Notes under the pieces: generated by a model | Seen by the model: the letters and a program-made list of their open reading frames with translations, nothing else | Databases searched by the model: none | What the model was told of the DNA's origin: nothing | DNA from: Gordonia sp. X0973 | Lineage (GTDB): Bacteria > Actinomycetota > Actinomycetes > Mycobacteriales > Mycobacteriaceae | Assembly: GCF_013348785.1 (NCBI RefSeq) | Contig: NZ_CP054691.1 | Coordinates: 744,001-808,000 of the forward strand | Length of the DNA stretch: 64,000 nt | Direction: 5' to 3' | Made by a program: the position numbers and the translations under genes | In this document: positions 26,248 through 36,285 of the stretch, piece by piece | Layout: every line of letters starts with the position of its first letter | Numbering within the stretch: the stretch's first letter is position 1

Positions 26248-28680
26248 ATGAGTGCTGAGGAACTGCTTCGCGGATTGAACCCACAGCAACGCGAGGCGGT
26301 GGTCCACACCGGTTCTCCGTTGCTGATCGTCGCGGGCGCCGGATCGGGTAAGACCTCGGTGCTGACGCGGCGCATCGCCTACCTGCTCGGCGAGCGCGGG
26401 GTGAACCCGGGCCAGATCCTCGCCATCACGTTCACCAACAAGGCGGCCGCCGAGATGCGCGAGCGGGTCGTCGACCTCGTCGGCGGCGCGGGCCGCGCGA
26501 TGTGGGTGTCGACCTTCCACTCGATGTGTGTGCGGATCCTGCGGGCCCAGTCGAACCTGCTGGGCGAGACGCTGAACTCCAACTTCTCCATCTACGACGC
26601 CGACGACTCGCGCCGCCTGCTGGGGATGATCATCCGCGACCTGGAGCTGGACCCGAAGAAATACTCCGCGCGCGGGCTGGCGGTGGAGATCTCCAATTTC
26701 AAGAACGAGCTGGTCGGCCCGGAGGACGCCAAGCCGGAGAACGCGGAGGAGGGGTCGGCCGAAGCGGTCCTTGCCCGCGTCTACGACCTGTACCAGCGGC
26801 GGCTGCGCGCCGCCAACGCCTTCGACTTCGACGATCTGATCGGCGAGACGGTCGCGCTGTTGCAGCGCCACCCCAACGTCGCGCAGTACTACCGCCGCCG
26901 GTTCCGCCACATCCTCGTCGACGAGTACCAGGACACCAACCACGCGCAGTACGTCCTCATCCGCGAACTGACGGGAGCCGGGAGCGCCGGCGACCTGCCC
27001 CCCGCCGAGCTGTGCGTCGTCGGTGACGCCGATCAGTCGATCTACGCGTTCCGCGGGGCGACCATCCGCAACATCGAGGAGTTCGAGCGGGATTTCCCGG
27101 ACGCCGAGGCGATCCTGCTGGAGCAGAACTACCGCTCGACGCAGACGATCCTGTCCGCCGCGAACGCGGTGATCGCGCAGAACCCGAACCGCCGTCCCAA
27201 GCGGCTGTGGACCGACTCCGGCGACGGCGATCCGATCGTCGGGTACGTCGCCGATTCCGATCGCGATGAGGCGACCTTCATCGCCGGCGAGATCGACGCG
27301 CTGTCGGACTATTCGATCGGCGGGTCGTCGAGCCGGGCGTACTCGGACATCGCGGTGTTCTACCGGACCAACACCGGCTCACGCGCGCTGGAGGAAGTGT
27401 TCGTCCGCCACGGCATCCCCTACAAGGTGGTCGGCGGCACCAAGTTCTACGAGCGCAAGGAGGTGCGCGACGTCATCGCGTACCTGCGCACCGTCGCCAA
27501 CCCCGATGACACGGTGAGCCTGCGCCGCATCCTCAATACCCCGCGCCGCGGTATCGGCGACCGGGCGGAGGCCTGCGTCGCCGTTCATGCCGAGAACCGG
27601 GGGATCAGTTTCTACCAGGCGCTGCTCGAGGGCGCGCAGGGGTCGGTGCCGCTGCTCAACACCCGCGCGGTCAATCAGATCGGCGGGTTCGTCGAGCTGA
27701 TCGAGGAGCTGCGCCGCGAGTTCCTCTCCGCCTTCGGCGAGGGGGAGGACGCCGACGACCTGCGCATCGACGCGACGGCCGAGGGCGGCGACATCGGCGA
27801 ACTGGTCGAGGCCATCGTCGACCGCACCGGCTATCGGGCCGAACTGGAGGCCAGCCGCGACCCGCAGGACGGCGCCCGCCTGGACAACCTGAACGAACTC
27901 GTCGCCGTCGCCCGTGAGTTCAGCGCCACCGCCGCGGAGGAGGCGCAGGCCGCCGACGACGACGCCGGCGAGATCGTCGGCGACGACGGCGAGGGGGAAC
28001 CGGAACCCGGATCGCTCGCCGCCTTCCTGGAGCGGGTGTCGTTGGTCGCCGACGCCGATCAGGTCCCGGATTCCGAGGCCGGCGTCGTCACGATGATGAC
28101 ACTGCACACGGCCAAGGGCCTCGAGTTCCCCGTCGTCTTCGTCACCGGCTGGGAGGACGGGCACTTCCCGCATATGCGCTCCCTCGGCGATCCCGCCGAG
28201 CTCAGCGAGGAACGGCGCCTGGCCTACGTCGGGATCACCCGCGCCAAGGAGAAGCTGTACCTGACCCGGGCGCTGATGCGCGCGTCCTGGGGGCAGCCCG
28301 TCTCCAACCCGGAGTCGCGGTTCCTCACCGAGATCCCCGCCCACCTGATCGATTGGCGCCGCACCGAACCGAAGCGCTCGGCCTCGCGCCACCACTCGTC
28401 GGGGGCCTTCGGCTTCGGCTCCGGCTCGGGCGGCTTCGGGTCCGGCAACGACGGGCAGCGCGCGCGTGGTCGCGAGTCCTACGGTGCCCCGACGCGCGGT
28501 CGCAACCGTCAGGAGCACTACGACATCGGCGACCGCATGAACCATCCCAAGTACGGACTGGGCAAGGCGGTCGCCAAGGAGGGCAGCGGCCCCACGGAGC
28601 GGATCACCTTCGACTTCGGCGGCGGCACCGGGCGCATGACGTTCATGACCCTCGGCGGACTGCCGGGGGAGAAGCTCTAA
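26248..28680 (+). CDS. pcrA: ATP-dependent DNA helicase PcrA/UvrD1
   Basis: An 810-residue superfamily 1A 3'-5' helicase acting in nucleotide excision repair and replication-fork maintenance. Motifs in order are the Q motif LNPQQREAV, Walker A GAGSGKT near residue 30, TFTNKAAAEMRERV, DEYQDTN (Walker B), VGDADQSIYAFRGA, QNYRSTQTIL, and late TLHTAKGLEFPVVFVTGWEDG and YVGITRAKEKLYLTRA. The C-terminal 60 residues, ending HPKYGLGKAVAKEGSGPTE, are the Tudor-like fold that binds RNA polymerase and Ku in mycobacterial UvrD1. A Gly/Phe/Ser-rich linker precedes it. A TAACCT box at 26232-26237 is 10 bases before the ATG. Confidence 0.96.
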   Translation: MSAEELLRGLNPQQREAVVHTGSPLLIVAGAGSGKTSVLTRRIAYLLGERGVNPGQILAITFTNKAAAEMRERVVDLVGGAGRAMWVSTFHSMCVRILRAQSNLLGETLNSNFSIYDADDSRRLLGMIIRDLELDPKKYSARGLAVEISNFKNELVGPEDAKPENAEEGSAEAVLARVYDLYQRRLRAANAFDFDDLIGETVALLQRHPNVAQYYRRRFRHILVDEYQDTNHAQYVLIRELTGAGSAGDLPPAELCVVGDADQSIYAFRGATIRNIEEFERDFPDAEAILLEQNYRSTQTILSAANAVIAQNPNRRPKRLWTDSGDGDPIVGYVADSDRDEATFIAGEIDALSDYSIGGSSSRAYSDIAVFYRTNTGSRALEEVFVRHGIPYKVVGGTKFYERKEVRDVIAYLRTVANPDDTVSLRRILNTPRRGIGDRAEACVAVHAENRGISFYQALLEGAQGSVPLLNTRAVNQIGGFVELIEELRREFLSAFGEGEDADDLRIDATAEGGDIGELVEAIVDRTGYRAELEASRDPQDGARLDNLNELVAVAREFSATAAEEAQAADDDAGEIVGDDGEGEPEPGSLAAFLERVSLVADADQVPDSEAGVVTMMTLHTAKGLEFPVVFVTGWEDGHFPHMRSLGDPAELSEERRLAYVGITRAKEKLYLTRALMRASWGQPVSNPESRFLTEIPAHLIDWRRTEPKRSASRHHSSGAFGFGSGSGGFGSGNDGQRARGRESYGAPTRGRNRQEHYDIGDRMNHPKYGLGKAVAKEGSGPTERITFDFGGGTGRMTFMTLGGLPGEKL

Positions 28681-28705
28681 CCCGCGGACAAACCCCGCAG
28701 ATACG

Positions 28706-28740
28706 GACATACCCAGCACCGATCGGGTGCTGGGTATGTC
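28706..28740. terminator. Bidirectional terminator between pcrA and the M23 peptidase gene
   Basis: GACATACCCAGCACC (28706-28720) pairs perfectly with GGTGCTGGGTATGTC (28726-28740) around a 5-base loop. It sits between convergent genes. No T run follows on the plus strand. Confidence 0.8.
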
Positions 28741-28767
28741 GTGAAGTGCTGGGTTTGGCTGTGCGAA

Positions 28768-29850
28768 TTAGCCGGTGTAGTTCGACATCCGCACGCCGTG
28801 CTGGGCGAGCCACGGCATCGGGTCGATCTTCGTCCGGCCGTCCTTCCACACCTCGAAGTGCACGTGCGGGCCGAAGGAGAAGCCCTCGTTGCCGACCAGG
28901 GCGATGACGTCGCCCGCGGTGACGTGCTGACCCTTCTGCACGAGCACGCCCGACGAGGACATGTGGCCGTACATGGTGACGGTGCCGTCGTCGGCGCGGA
29001 CCTGGATCCAGTTGCCGTAGCCCGACGCGGGACCGGCGGCGATCACGGTGCCGTCGGTCGCGGCGTGGATCGGGGTGCCCAGCGGTGCGGCCATGTCGAT
29101 GCCGCCGTGGAAGGTGCCCCACCGGCTGCAGAAGCAGGACGTGAAGGTGTAGGTGCCCAGCGGGATGGGCGAGGTGAAGAGCGGGCGGCGCTTGAGGTTC
29201 TCGCGGGCGGCCTCGGCGGCGGCGAGGTTCTTGCCCTGGTCGAGGCCGCGGGTGAACGCGCTCATGTCGGAGTCGGTGGTGCCTGCGACGACGCCGGGGC
29301 CCAGATCGGGGGCGCCGTCCGCGGTGGTCGCAGTCGTCGACGACGTGCTGCTCGAGGCGGCCTGGGCGACGGCGGCTACTGCTGCGCCCGCGGCCAGGGC
29401 GACGAGCGCGGCGCGACCGCCTTTGAGGCTGGTCGGCGGGGCGGCGATGCGGTGGTGACCGGACTTGCCGGGCTTGCGCGCGGCGCGGCGGACGGCTGGG
29501 GCGGTGTCTTCGTCGGCCTCGGGCTCGACGGCCGGGGATTCGACGACGGAAGCGGTGGAGCGGCCCTCGCGGCGGAACTCGCTCTCCGGGATCGCGATGT
29601 CCTGGGTGATCTCCGAGGAGGTCGCGGCGTCGGCGTCGAGGCTGCGGGCCCGGCTGACCGTGGCATTCCAGCTGGTGGTGGAGTTGGTCCAGCCGTCGCC
29701 GTCGAACACGAAGGCGTCGAAGTCGTCGGTCTCGAAGTCATTGGCCGGCGCGGTCGTGGAGGTGCGCGCAGCGACTACGGCGGAAGCATCGAGGGGGGCG
29801 ACAAAGCGACGCCCGGCGTGCTCGACCACTCCGTTTCGTTCTTGGGCCAC
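28768..29850 (-). CDS. M23-family peptidase (LytM domain), membrane-anchored
   Basis: A 360-residue cell-wall peptidase-like protein. Residues 1-140 are a long acidic then basic cytoplasmic segment, residues 145-165 an Ala-rich membrane anchor, and the C-terminal 135 residues a LytM domain. Zinc ligands are intact: His248 and Asp252 in HGGIDMAAP and His331 in HVHFEVW, with His329 as the catalytic partner, so it should be an active peptidoglycan endopeptidase. Two adjacent-region cysteines occur in SCFCSRWG. It corresponds to M. tuberculosis Rv0950c. The GTG at 29850 is used; AGGA lies just upstream but close. It is divergent from sucC. Confidence 0.88.
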   Translation of the reverse strand: MAQERNGVVEHAGRRFVAPLDASAVVAARTSTTAPANDFETDDFDAFVFDGDGWTNSTTSWNATVSRARSLDADAATSSEITQDIAIPESEFRREGRSTASVVESPAVEPEADEDTAPAVRRAARKPGKSGHHRIAAPPTSLKGGRAALVALAAGAAVAAVAQAASSSTSSTTATTADGAPDLGPGVVAGTTDSDMSAFTRGLDQGKNLAAAEAARENLKRRPLFTSPIPLGTYTFTSCFCSRWGTFHGGIDMAAPLGTPIHAATDGTVIAAGPASGYGNWIQVRADDGTVTMYGHMSSSGVLVQKGQHVTAGDVIALVGNEGFSFGPHVHFEVWKDGRTKIDPMPWLAQHGVRMSNYTG

Positions 29851-30161
29851 AATCCTGCCTAACTACCTGTTTCACACGGGCTTCGTAACCAATTCGTGAC
29901 TTGGCACCCCAACGAAGGTATCCGAGTCGACTCCTCAAGTCCACCAAACCGGCAGAATCAAGGGGTCAGCAGTGACAATTTCCACACGGTGGTAGTGACC
30001 TTCTGCACAGTTGGCGCCGAGTGCAAGCCAGCACACTGCGACTGCCCCTACGGTACTCAACGGAGCCGGGCGAACCCCCGTTCCAGACGGGGTTTACAGT
30101 CCGATGTATCGCCTGCCCACTATCCGATCGGCGGGCGCCAACCGAAGAAATGGTGAATCGA
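29851..30161. other. 311-bp divergent intergenic region between M23 gene and sucC
   Basis: No gene is supported in this gap. It is less GC-rich than the flanks and contains the two CRP-like sites at 29971-30009. I could not identify a single convincing -10/-35 pair for sucC. Confidence 0.5.
29971..30009. promoter_or_regulatory. Two CRP/GlxR-like half-palindromes upstream of sucC
   Basis: AGTGACAATTTCCACA (29971-29986) and AGTGACCTTCTGCACA (29994-30009) each fit GTGA-N6-CACA, differing from the TGTGA-N6-TCACA consensus at two positions. Their starts are 23 bp apart, about two helical turns, which would put two dimers on the same face. Confidence 0.5.
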
Positions 30162-31325
<1,164 letters not shown>

Positions 31326-31337
31326 GGGTTTGAAGAC

Positions 31338-32240
31338 ATGTCGATCTTTCTGAACAAGGACAACAAGGTCATCGTCCAGGGCATCACCGGCGGCGAGGGC
31401 ACCAAGCACACCGCGCTGATGCTCAAGGCCGGCACCAACGTCGTCGGCGGCGTCAACGCGCGCAAGGCCGGGACGACGGTCAGCCACGTCGACGCCGACG
31501 GCAACCCCGTCGAGCTCCCGGTGTTCGCCACGGTCGCCGAGGCGATGGAGAAGACCGGCGCCGACACGTCGATCGCCTTCGTGCCGCCGGCGTTCTCCAA
31601 GGACGCCATCATCGAGGCCATCGACGCGCAGATCCCGCTGTTGGTGGTCATCACCGAGGGCATCCCGGTGCAGGACTCGGCATACGCCTGGGCCTACAAC
31701 CTGGACAAGGGCGGCAAGACCCGCATCATCGGCCCGAACTGCCCCGGCATCATCACCCCCGGCGAGTCGCTGGTGGGCATCACGCCCAACAACATCACCG
31801 GTAAGGGCCCGATCGGCCTGGTGTCCAAGTCGGGCACGTTGACCTACCAGATGATGTACGAGCTGCGCGACCTCGGTTTCTCGACCGCGATCGGCATCGG
31901 CGGCGACCCCGTCATCGGGACCACCCACATCGACGCCATCGAGGCGTTCGAGAAGGACCCGGAGACCAAGCTGATCGTGATGATCGGCGAGATCGGCGGC
32001 GACGCCGAGGAGCGCGCGGCCGACTACATCAAGGCCAACGTGACCAAGCCGGTCGTCGGCTACGTCGCCGGCTTCACCGCGCCCGAGGGCAAGACGATGG
32101 GCCACGCCGGCGCCATCGTCTCCGGCAGCTCCGGCACCGCCCAGGCGAAGAAGGAAGCCCTCGAGGCGGCCGGGGTCAAGGTCGGCAAGACGCCGAGCGA
32201 GACCGCCAAGCTGGCCCGCGAGCTGTACGAGAACGCCTGA
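31338..32240 (+). CDS. sucD: Succinate-CoA ligase subunit alpha
   Basis: A 300-residue catalytic subunit partner of SucC. It binds CoA in the N-terminal Rossmann fold ([15 protein letters not shown]) and carries the transiently phosphorylated histidine, His256, in [26 protein letters not shown] and [14 protein letters not shown] are the other signature blocks. The length is slightly above the E. coli subunit and normal for actinobacteria. It is 12 bp downstream of sucC with AGGG upstream of the ATG, and the operon ends at the hairpin at 32256-32290. Confidence 0.97.
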   Translation: MSIFLNKDNKVIVQGITGGEGTKHTALMLKAGTNVVGGVNARKAGTTVSHVDADGNPVELPVFATVAEAMEKTGADTSIAFVPPAFSKDAIIEAIDAQIPLLVVITEGIPVQDSAYAWAYNLDKGGKTRIIGPNCPGIITPGESLVGITPNNITGKGPIGLVSKSGTLTYQMMYELRDLGFSTAIGIGGDPVIGTTHIDAIEAFEKDPETKLIVMIGEIGGDAEERAADYIKANVTKPVVGYVAGFTAPEGKTMGHAGAIVSGSSGTAQAKKEALEAAGVKVGKTPSETAKLARELYENA

Positions 32241-32255
32241 CGCATCCGCTATTCA

Positions 32256-32290
32256 CCGCGGCCCCGCACCTGCACGGTGCGGGGCCGCGG
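32256..32290 (+). terminator. Terminator of sucCD
   Basis: CCGCGGCCCCGCACC (32256-32270) pairs perfectly with GGTGCGGGGCCGCGG (32276-32290) around TGCAC. No T run follows, as is common in these genomes. Confidence 0.8.
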
Positions 32291-32351
32291 CGCGTTCGGC
32301 CGGTGTCCGCGGGTACCGGGCAACGGGCCGAACCTCGGGCATACTGACCCG

Positions 32352-32864
32352 ATGACACGGATACCGCTCGTCGGCGGACTCGTCGACGCGGCGACGGCCG
32401 CCGCCGGCTCCGCCGTATCGGCCGCGGTCGCCGTGCCGCGCTCGGTGGTCCACGCGGTCCTCGACGACGTATTCGACTACCTGTCCTCGACCGATTTGAC
32501 CGGCGTGATCCTCTCCTCGGTGGATCTGAACCGCGTCTTGGCGACGGTGGACCTCGACGAGCTGCTGGCGCGGGTCGATCTCAACGCGGTGCTCTCGCGG
32601 GTCGACGTGAACGAAGTCCTCGCCGGGGTGGACCTCAACGCCCTGCTCGCCCGGGTCGACGTCGACGCGGTGCTGGCCCGCACCGACCTGGTGGGGGTGG
32701 CGGAGAAGGTGGTCGACGGCGTCGACGTGACGGCGATCGTCCGCGAGGCCTCGGCGACGGTCTCGACCGAGGTGATCAGCGACGTCCGCATCGAGGCCGA
32801 GCGCGCCGACGACGGCGTCGAGCAGTTCGTGAACCGGATGCTCCGGCGGAAGGGGCGGCGATGA
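32352..32864 (+). CDS. Nine-residue-repeat protein of unknown function
   Basis: A 170-residue protein. Residues 1-30 are Ala/Val-rich without charged residues after the start and could associate with the membrane. Residues 50-112 are a tandem array of seven or so nine-residue units with the pattern V-D-L-N/D-x-V/L-L-A-R, such as VDLNRVLAT, VDLDELLAR and VDVNEVLAG. A helical basic tail (FVNRMLRRKGRR) ends it. I do not recognise a named family. CATACT (32340-32345) ends 6 bases before the ATG, suggesting a leaderless transcript. The stop overlaps the ATG of the RDD gene, so the two proteins are made together and probably act together at the membrane. Confidence 0.75.
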   Translation: MTRIPLVGGLVDAATAAAGSAVSAAVAVPRSVVHAVLDDVFDYLSSTDLTGVILSSVDLNRVLATVDLDELLARVDLNAVLSRVDVNEVLAGVDLNALLARVDVDAVLARTDLVGVAEKVVDGVDVTAIVREASATVSTEVISDVRIEAERADDGVEQFVNRMLRRKGRR

Positions 32865-33304
32865 CCGCGGTGGTGCCGCCGCGCACCGCGGGTATCGTCA
32901 GCCGCGCCATCGCCGGGGTGATCGACGTGTTGGTCGCGGCGGCGATCATCGTCGGAGCCGTCCTCGCGCTGAACTTCTTCCTCTTCGTCGTGGACATCCG
33001 GCGGATCGAGGTCGACGGGCTGCGGTGGTGGTTCACGACGAGTGGCTACGTCGCCGTGTTGGCCCTGTACCTGTTCGCCTGCTGGGCGACGTCGGGGCGG
33101 ACCATCGGGTGCGTCGCGATGGGGCTGCGCGTGACCGGTGCGGGCGGGGACCGGTTGAACGCGGTGTCGGCCGCGATCCGGGCCGTGTTGTGCGCCCTAT
33201 TCCCGATCGGGCTGGCGTGGGTGGTGCTCTCCCCGTCGCGCCGATCGGTGCAGGACATCCTGGTGCGCAGCGCGGTGGTCTACACCCACGCCGCCGCTGT
33301 GTGA
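32861..33304 (+). CDS. RDD family membrane protein
   Basis: A 147-residue inner-membrane protein with three hydrophobic helices and the RDD pattern: GIVSRAIAGVIDVLVAAAII for the first helix with its Arg and Asp, CWATSGRTIGCVAMGLRV in the middle, and RSVQDILVRSAVVY near the end. RDD proteins have been linked to ion exchange but are mostly uncharacterised. Translation is coupled to the upstream repeat protein by the ATGA overlap. The next gene, a nitroreductase, starts 14 bp later and may share the transcript. Confidence 0.87.
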   Translation: MTAVVPPRTAGIVSRAIAGVIDVLVAAAIIVGAVLALNFFLFVVDIRRIEVDGLRWWFTTSGYVAVLALYLFACWATSGRTIGCVAMGLRVTGAGGDRLNAVSAAIRAVLCALFPIGLAWVVLSPSRRSVQDILVRSAVVYTHAAAV

Positions 33305-33318
33305 GGCACAGTGGTCTG

Positions 33319-33948
33319 ATGACCGATCTGTTGCCGCTCGACCCCGACCAACTCCTCACCACGACCCGCTCGGTGCGCAAGCGGCTCGACCTGGAGAGGC
33401 CGGTGCCCCTCGACGTCATCCGCGAGGCGCTCGAGGTCGCGTTGCAGGCGCCGAGCGGCAGCAACAGCCAGGGGTGGCACTGGATCGTCATCGACGACGC
33501 CGAGAAGAAGCGGCAGATCGCCGACCTGTACCGCAAATCCTTCGCGCCCTACATCGCCGCCAAGCGCGAGCAGCGGACCGACCCGACCGGGGAGCGCGTC
33601 ACGTCCAGCGCCAGCTACCTCGCCGAGGTCCTCGAGCAGGTCCCGGTCTTCGTCATCGCGGCGATCCACGTCGGCAGGGCGGGATTGCCCGACGGCAATC
33701 AGGCCGGGGTGTGGGGATCGCTGCTGCCCGCGGCGTGGAGCCTGCAATTGGCGCTGCGCGCCCGCGGTCTCGGCTCGGCCTGGACGACGCTGCATCTGGC
33801 GTATGAGCGCGAGGTCGCCGAGATCCTGGGCATTCCCGACGGGATCGCACAGGGCGTGCTCCTGCCGGTGGCCTACTACACCGGCGACGGGTTCAAGCCG
33901 GCCCCGCGGCGCCCGCTCGACGAGGTGCTCCACCTCAACGAATGGTGA
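33319..33948 (+). CDS. Nitroreductase family protein
   Basis: A 209-residue FMN-dependent reductase. TTRSVRKRLDLERPVP supplies the FMN-phosphate arginines, QAPSGSNSQGWHWIVIDD is the conserved second block, and LPAAWSLQLALRARGLGSAWTT and LLPVAYYTGD complete the fold. Family members reduce nitroaromatics, quinones or enones with NAD(P)H; the natural substrate here is unknown. It follows the RDD gene by 14 bp and is 32 bp before the TetR gene, all on the plus strand. Confidence 0.9.
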   Translation: MTDLLPLDPDQLLTTTRSVRKRLDLERPVPLDVIREALEVALQAPSGSNSQGWHWIVIDDAEKKRQIADLYRKSFAPYIAAKREQRTDPTGERVTSSASYLAEVLEQVPVFVIAAIHVGRAGLPDGNQAGVWGSLLPAAWSLQLALRARGLGSAWTTLHLAYEREVAEILGIPDGIAQGVLLPVAYYTGDGFKPAPRRPLDEVLHLNEW

Positions 33949-33980
33949 CCTCGCGCGCCGGTGGCGGACCAGTACCTACG

Positions 33981-34613
33981 ATGGCCTCCATGTCCGAGTC
34001 GGAATCCGCGCCCGCGTCGTCGTCCGACTCGGTCGCCCCCGCCACGCCGCGCAGTCAGGCGAAGGCCGCCCGACGGGCGGAGATCCTCGCCGCCGCGGCC
34101 CGGCTCATGGCGAGCAGCGGCTTCACCGGGGTGCGCCTGGAGGACATCGGTGCCGCCGTCGGGATCAGCGGACCGGCGATGTATCGGCACTTCTCGTCGA
34201 AATCCGATCTCCTCGACCAGATGCTCGTCGACATCAGCGAGCGGCTGCACGACGGCGGCGAGGAGGCGATCGCCGCCGGCGGGACCGACGAGCAGGTGCT
34301 GCGCCGGCTCATCGATTTCCACATCGACGTCCTCGTCGGCAAGCCGGATCTGATCACCGTGCAGGATCGCGATCTGCATTCGGTGTCGGAGCAGGCGCGG
34401 CACCGGGTTCGATCCCTGCAGCGCCGATATGTGGAGCGCTGGGTCGACGTGCTCGTCGCGGAGGACCCGCAGCCCCGCGTGCAGGCGCGGGTGCGGGTCC
34501 ACGCGGTGTTCGGGTTGCTCAACTCGTCACCGCGGCTGCCCGACTATCCCGACGAGGCGACCCGCGAACTCCTGACCGCGATGGCGTGGGCCGCGTTGCA
34601 CGCCGACCGATAG
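33981..34613 (+). CDS. TetR family regulator of the adjacent acyl-CoA operon
   Basis: A 210-residue repressor with a Ser/Ala-rich N-terminus of about 30 residues, then a clear HTH: RRAEILAAAARLMASSGFTGVRLEDIGAAVGISGPAMYRHFSSKSDLL. The C-terminal domain is helical. It lies immediately upstream of a branched-chain acyl-CoA carboxylase/dehydrogenase operon, an order I recall for leucine/isoleucine catabolism regulators in actinobacteria. A bulged inverted repeat at 34668-34683 overlapping the operon's transcription start is its probable operator. ATG 33981 and ATG 33990 are both plausible starts. Confidence 0.9.
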   Translation: MASMSESESAPASSSDSVAPATPRSQAKAARRAEILAAAARLMASSGFTGVRLEDIGAAVGISGPAMYRHFSSKSDLLDQMLVDISERLHDGGEEAIAAGGTDEQVLRRLIDFHIDVLVGKPDLITVQDRDLHSVSEQARHRVRSLQRRYVERWVDVLVAEDPQPRVQARVRVHAVFGLLNSSPRLPDYPDEATRELLTAMAWAALHADR

Positions 34614-34629
34614 GGCGATCGCCGTTTTC

Positions 34630-34683
34630 TGGACAGGGTGACTGCGGTCACGTACACTCTGATTTCAGTTAATCGTCGATAAC
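34630..34683 (+). promoter_or_regulatory. Promoter and candidate TetR operator of the acyl-CoA operon
   Basis: TGGACA (34630-34635) and TACACT (34653-34658) are 17 bp apart, a strong sigma-A type promoter. At the expected start is GTTAATCG-T-CGATAAC (34668-34683), complementary arms apart from one extra A in the left arm. The Shine-Dalgarno AAAGG is at 34686-34690. Confidence 0.7.
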
Positions 34684-34699
34684 CGAAAGGCTGCCGATC

Positions 34700-36268
34700 A
34701 TGGCGGAGTCGTCCGTGCAGCAGCACCGGGCCAATGTGGCGGTCCTGCGCGAGCGGCTGCTCGCCGCGGCCGCGGGGGGCGGGGGAAAGGCTCGCGAACG
34801 GCACCTGTCCCGCGGCAAGCTGCTCGCCCGTGACCGCATCGACGCGCTGCTCGATCCGGGATCGCCCTTCCTCGAGGTGGCACCGCTGGCCGCCCACGGC
34901 ATGTACGACGACAAGGCCCCCTGCGCCGGCGTCGTCGCCGGCATCGGCCGCATCCACGGGCGCGAATGCATGATCGTCGCGAACGACGCCACCGTCTCGG
35001 GCGGCACCTACTACCCGGTGACGGTGAAGAAACACCTGCGCGCCCAGGAGATCGCCGCGGCCAACCGGCTGCCCTGCCTCTACCTGGTCGACTCCGGCGG
35101 CGCCATGTTGTTGCAGCAGGACGAGGTGTTCCCCGACCGCGACCACTTCGGGCGCATCTTCTTCAACCAGGCGACGATGAGCGCGGCGGGGATCCCGCAG
35201 CTGGCGGCCGTGCTCGGGTCGTCGACCGCAGGCGGCGCCTACGTCCCGGCGATGAGCGACGAGAACGTGATCGTCCGCAATCAGGGAACGATCTTCCTCG
35301 CGGGGCCGCCGCTGGTGAAGGCGGCCACCGGCGAGGACGTGAGTGCGGAGGACCTCGGCGGCGGCGACATGCACTCCACGGTCTCCGGCGTGACCGACCA
35401 CCTCGTCGACAACGACGAGCAGGCGCTGATCAAGCTCCGCGAGATCGTCGCGACCCTCGGCCCGCGCGAGCCGGCCCAGTGGGAGACGGTGCCGACGCTG
35501 CCCCCCGCACGTCCGCAGACCGACCTCTACGACGTGGTGCAGACCGATCCGCGCATCCCCTACGACGTCCACGAGGTCATCGAGATCCTTGCCGACGCGG
35601 GTGAGTACACCGAGTTCAAGGCGGGCTACGGGACCTCTTTGGTCACGGCCTTCGCCCGGGTACACGGGCATCCCGTCGGATTCGTCGCCAACAACGGTGT
35701 CCTGTTCAGCGAGTCGGCGCTCAAGGGGGCCCACTTCATCGAACTCTGCGACCGCCGGCGCATCCCGTTGGTGTTCCTGCAGAACATCAGCGGCTTCATG
35801 GTCGGGCGCGAGTACGAGCAGGGCGGTATCGCGAAGAACGGGGCGAAGATGGTGACCGCCGTCGCATGCGCGCGGGTGCCCAAGCTGACGGTGATGATCG
35901 GCGGCTCCTTCGGGGCGGGCAACTACTCGATGTGCGGGCGCGCCTATTCACCACGATTCCTGTGGTGCTGGCCCAACGCGCGCATCTCGGTGATGGGTGG
36001 CCCGCAGGCCGCCGACACCCTGGCGACCGTGCGACAGGCGCAGGTGGAGCGCTCCGGCGGGCAGTGGCCCGCCGAGGAACAAGAGGCGTTCAAGGAACCG
36101 ATCCGGGCCCAGTTCGCCGAGCAGTCCGACTCCTACTATTCGACGGCCCGCCTGTGGGACGACGGGATCATCGACCCCGCCGACACCCGCACGGTGCTCG
36201 GCCTGGCGCTGGAGGCCTGTCGGTACGCCCCGCTGGCCGATGTCGACAACGGCGTCTTCCGGATGTGA
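34700..36268 (+). CDS. Acyl-CoA carboxylase carboxyltransferase (beta) subunit, methylcrotonyl-CoA type
   Basis: A 522-residue carboxyltransferase that moves CO2 from biotin to an acyl-CoA. Crotonase-fold N- and C-terminal halves are visible; oxyanion-hole glycines are in [20 protein letters not shown] and [46 protein letters not shown] is typical of methylcrotonyl- and geranyl-CoA carboxylase beta subunits rather than propionyl-CoA ones. It corresponds in context to M. tuberculosis AccD2 (next to AccA2 and FadE13). The biotin carboxylase subunit follows after 17 bp. Expected pathway: leucine or related branched-chain acyl-CoA breakdown. Confidence 0.93.
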   Translation: MAESSVQQHRANVAVLRERLLAAAAGGGGKARERHLSRGKLLARDRIDALLDPGSPFLEVAPLAAHGMYDDKAPCAGVVAGIGRIHGRECMIVANDATVSGGTYYPVTVKKHLRAQEIAAANRLPCLYLVDSGGAMLLQQDEVFPDRDHFGRIFFNQATMSAAGIPQLAAVLGSSTAGGAYVPAMSDENVIVRNQGTIFLAGPPLVKAATGEDVSAEDLGGGDMHSTVSGVTDHLVDNDEQALIKLREIVATLGPREPAQWETVPTLPPARPQTDLYDVVQTDPRIPYDVHEVIEILADAGEYTEFKAGYGTSLVTAFARVHGHPVGFVANNGVLFSESALKGAHFIELCDRRRIPLVFLQNISGFMVGREYEQGGIAKNGAKMVTAVACARVPKLTVMIGGSFGAGNYSMCGRAYSPRFLWCWPNARISVMGGPQAADTLATVRQAQVERSGGQWPAEEQEAFKEPIRAQFAEQSDSYYSTARLWDDGIIDPADTRTVLGLALEACRYAPLADVDNGVFRM

Positions 36269-36285
36269 GAGCGGTGACCACAGCT

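Noticed and set aside
35866..36285. Upstream extension of the biotin carboxylase frame
   Set aside because: It overlaps the carboxyltransferase gene in another frame; the family N-terminus begins after 36286.
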